Shown piece after piece: positions 6,577 to 7,084 of a DNA stretch of 7,084 nt. The notes beneath the pieces are model-generated. The model saw only the letters and a list, made by a program, of their open reading frames with translations, had not been told where the DNA came from and searched no databases. Source of the stretch: Eubacterium sp. (GTDB lineage Bacteria; Bacillota_A; Clostridia; Peptostreptococcales; Anaerovoracaceae); the NCBI GenBank assembly GCA_021769545.1, contig JAETSS010000065.1, positions 1-7,084 of the forward strand. Direction: 5' to 3'. How positions within the stretch are numbered: the first letter of the stretch is position 1; each line of letters opens with the position of its first letter. Position numbers and translations under genes: made by a program.

Positions 6577-6598
6577 TATCACCGTACATTTGCTTTTT
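6556..6598. terminator. Bidirectional intrinsic terminator between convergent genes
   Basis: AAAAAGCAAATGTAC (6556-6570) and its exact reverse complement (6584-6598) form a 15-pair stem with a 13-base loop. The A/T ends give a U tract in either direction. For the - strand it starts ten bases after the TAA at 6609-6611, ending the rpn-side unit; for the + strand it backs up the terminator at 6457-6497. Confidence 0.8.
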
Positions 6599-6608
6599 AT
6601 AAACTCTT

Positions 6609-6761
6609 TTAAAGCTCTTTAAATTCATTTACAGGTATTCCTGTCACTACGGAAATCTTCGTCGGGTCTATGCTCTTGGCTTTCATTAGCACAGACGAAA
6701 GGTACAAGTTATTACTATTTTTAATCACATGTGATCCTATTTTTTGAGTAACAAGGATCAA
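6609..6761 (-). pseudogene. 50-codon reading frame overlapping the rpn stop; possible remnant of a second Rpn-like tail
   Basis: The frame opens at TTG 6761-6759, overlapping the rpn TGA as TTGA, and ends at TAA 6611-6609. An inner ATG at 6686 would give 25 residues. The last part, SIDPTKISVVTGIPVNEF followed by KEL, resembles the end of the upstream Rpn protein (SIDIIAENTGLTTEEVENL) in the SID, TG and final L positions. It is one frame away from rpn, so it could be a decayed duplicate tail, an alternative end lost through a frameshift, or a small coupled gene. No ribosome site stands out for the TTG. The resemblance is short and not proof of homology. Confidence 0.35.
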
Positions 6762-7084
6762 AGGTTCTCTACTTCTTCTGTCGTGAGACCGGTATTTTCT
6801 GCGATGATATCTATAGAGAGCCCTGCTGACCTTAAATTACGGGCGATGGCTCGCTTTTCATCCTCTTTGCCTTCCAGCAACCCCTGAGCTCTGCCACGTG
6901 CTTCGCCCTTGGCTTCACCAATAGACTCCCCTTCGGCTCTGCCACGGGCTTCACCGCGTGCCTCGCCTTCTTCAAGTCCCCTGAGGTAGCCATCATTCTC
7001 TCTTATTGCTTCACATTCTTCTCTCGTCAATTCATGACACAATATACTCATAATCTCACCACCGTTTTTCTTAAGGAAGTCCTT
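6758..7084 (-). CDS. Rpn-type recombination-promoting nuclease / PD-(D/E)XK putative transposase, C-terminal part; 5' end outside window
   Basis: The frame is open to the right edge (first visible residues KDFLKKNGGEIMSIL), so the nuclease domain lies outside the window; 108 residues are seen. They match the C-terminal end of the Rpn/TIGR01784-type family: DFLKK then SILCHELTREE, a long Gly-x-x-x repeat helix, and a final IARNLRSAGLSIDIIAEN then TGLTTEEVENL that acts as a small terminal helical domain. Rpn proteins are DNA endonucleases first described as recombination-promoting and later shown to include phage-defence toxins inhibited by their own separately translated C-terminal portion. 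A good internal ribosome site and ATG at 7051 could produce such a 97-residue tail here. Whether the nuclease part is intact cannot be seen. TGA 6758-6760 is the stop; the small frame downstream overlaps it. Confidence 0.8.
   Translation of the reverse strand, partial: KDFLKKNGGEIMSILCHELTREECEAIRENDGYLRGLEEGEARGEARGRAEGESIGEAKGEARGRAQGLLEGKEDEKRAIARNLRSAGLSIDIIAENTGLTTEEVENL
6869..6991 (-). repeat. Gly-x-x-x tetrapeptide repeats in the Rpn tail
   Basis: Counting from Met at 7051, glycine occurs at every fourth residue from 21 to 61, eleven in a row, mostly in GEAR, GEAK and GRAE-type units. The DNA is an imperfect 12-base tandem array, prone to gain or loss of units. In Rpn families such four-residue repeats vary in number between strains and lie in the helix that forms the dimer interface of the small tail protein. 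Confidence 0.85.
7052..7063 (-). promoter_or_regulatory. Internal ribosome binding site for a separately translated Rpn tail (RpnS-like)
   Basis: On the - strand GGTGGTGA (7063-7056) differs by one base from GGAGGTGA, the full complement of the 16S rRNA 3' end, and its GGTGG core is seven bases before ATG 7051. It codes NGGE in the long protein. Initiation here would give a 97-residue protein made of the repeat helix and terminal domain. Confidence 0.55.

Noticed and set aside
6752..6763. CTT TGA at the end of rpn as a prfB-like +1 frameshift
   Set aside because: The +1 frame ends after 12 codons, there is no stimulating purine-rich site at the required distance, and the tail-like frame is in the other shift.
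1..7084. CRISPR array, tRNA, rRNA or complete insertion sequence
   Set aside because: No regularly spaced repeats, cloverleaf or rRNA-like stretches, or terminal inverted repeats flanking a transposase were seen; the Rpn-type gene has no visible mobile-element ends.

Overview
This window looks like a chromosomal segment of a low-to-mid-GC Gram-positive anaerobe, probably a member of the Clostridia (Bacillota). The basis is a GtrB/CsbB-type glycosyltransferase next to a YfhO protein, an ECF vitamin-transporter S component beside a MocR-type regulator, strong GGAGG-type ribosome binding sites, compact gene overlaps and heavy use of the Ile codon ATA. No rRNA or tRNA is present, so the genus cannot be fixed.

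Left part (1-4395, + strand): a tightly packed operon. The 3' part of an ApbE-type FAD:protein FMN transferase gene enters from outside the window. Fourteen bases after its stop is a family-2 polyprenyl-phosphate glycosyltransferase, which appears to start at CTG 816. Its last 29 bases overlap the start of an 884-residue YfhO-family membrane protein. In other Bacillota such GT2/YfhO pairs load a sugar on undecaprenyl phosphate and then transfer it to a cell-surface polymer such as lipoteichoic acid. The flippase of such a pathway is not in the window.

Middle part (4310-6435): a MocR/PdxR-like regulator (GntR winged helix plus aminotransferase-like domain) on the - strand runs tail-to-tail into yfhO and overlaps its coding end by 86 bases. 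It is divergent from a six-helix ECF S component. The region between them is AT-rich and carries two perfect inverted repeats, a good promoter for the regulator, and a possible coupled leader peptide for the transporter. The arrangement predicts a vitamin-uptake gene controlled by its neighbour, with vitamin B6 as the leading guess. The regulator has Ser where the PLP-binding Lys of this family normally lies.

Right part (6436-7084): a strong terminator ends the transporter unit. A second, nearly symmetrical hairpin probably stops transcription from both sides. Beyond it, on the - strand, is the C-terminal end of an Rpn-type (PD-(D/E)XK nuclease/transposase family) protein with a glycine-every-fourth-residue helix. 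A strong internal ribosome binding site and ATG would allow separate translation of this tail, as in the known RpnL/RpnS gene-within-gene toxin-antitoxin and phage-defence systems. A 50-codon reading frame overlaps the rpn stop and ends in a sequence resembling the same tail.
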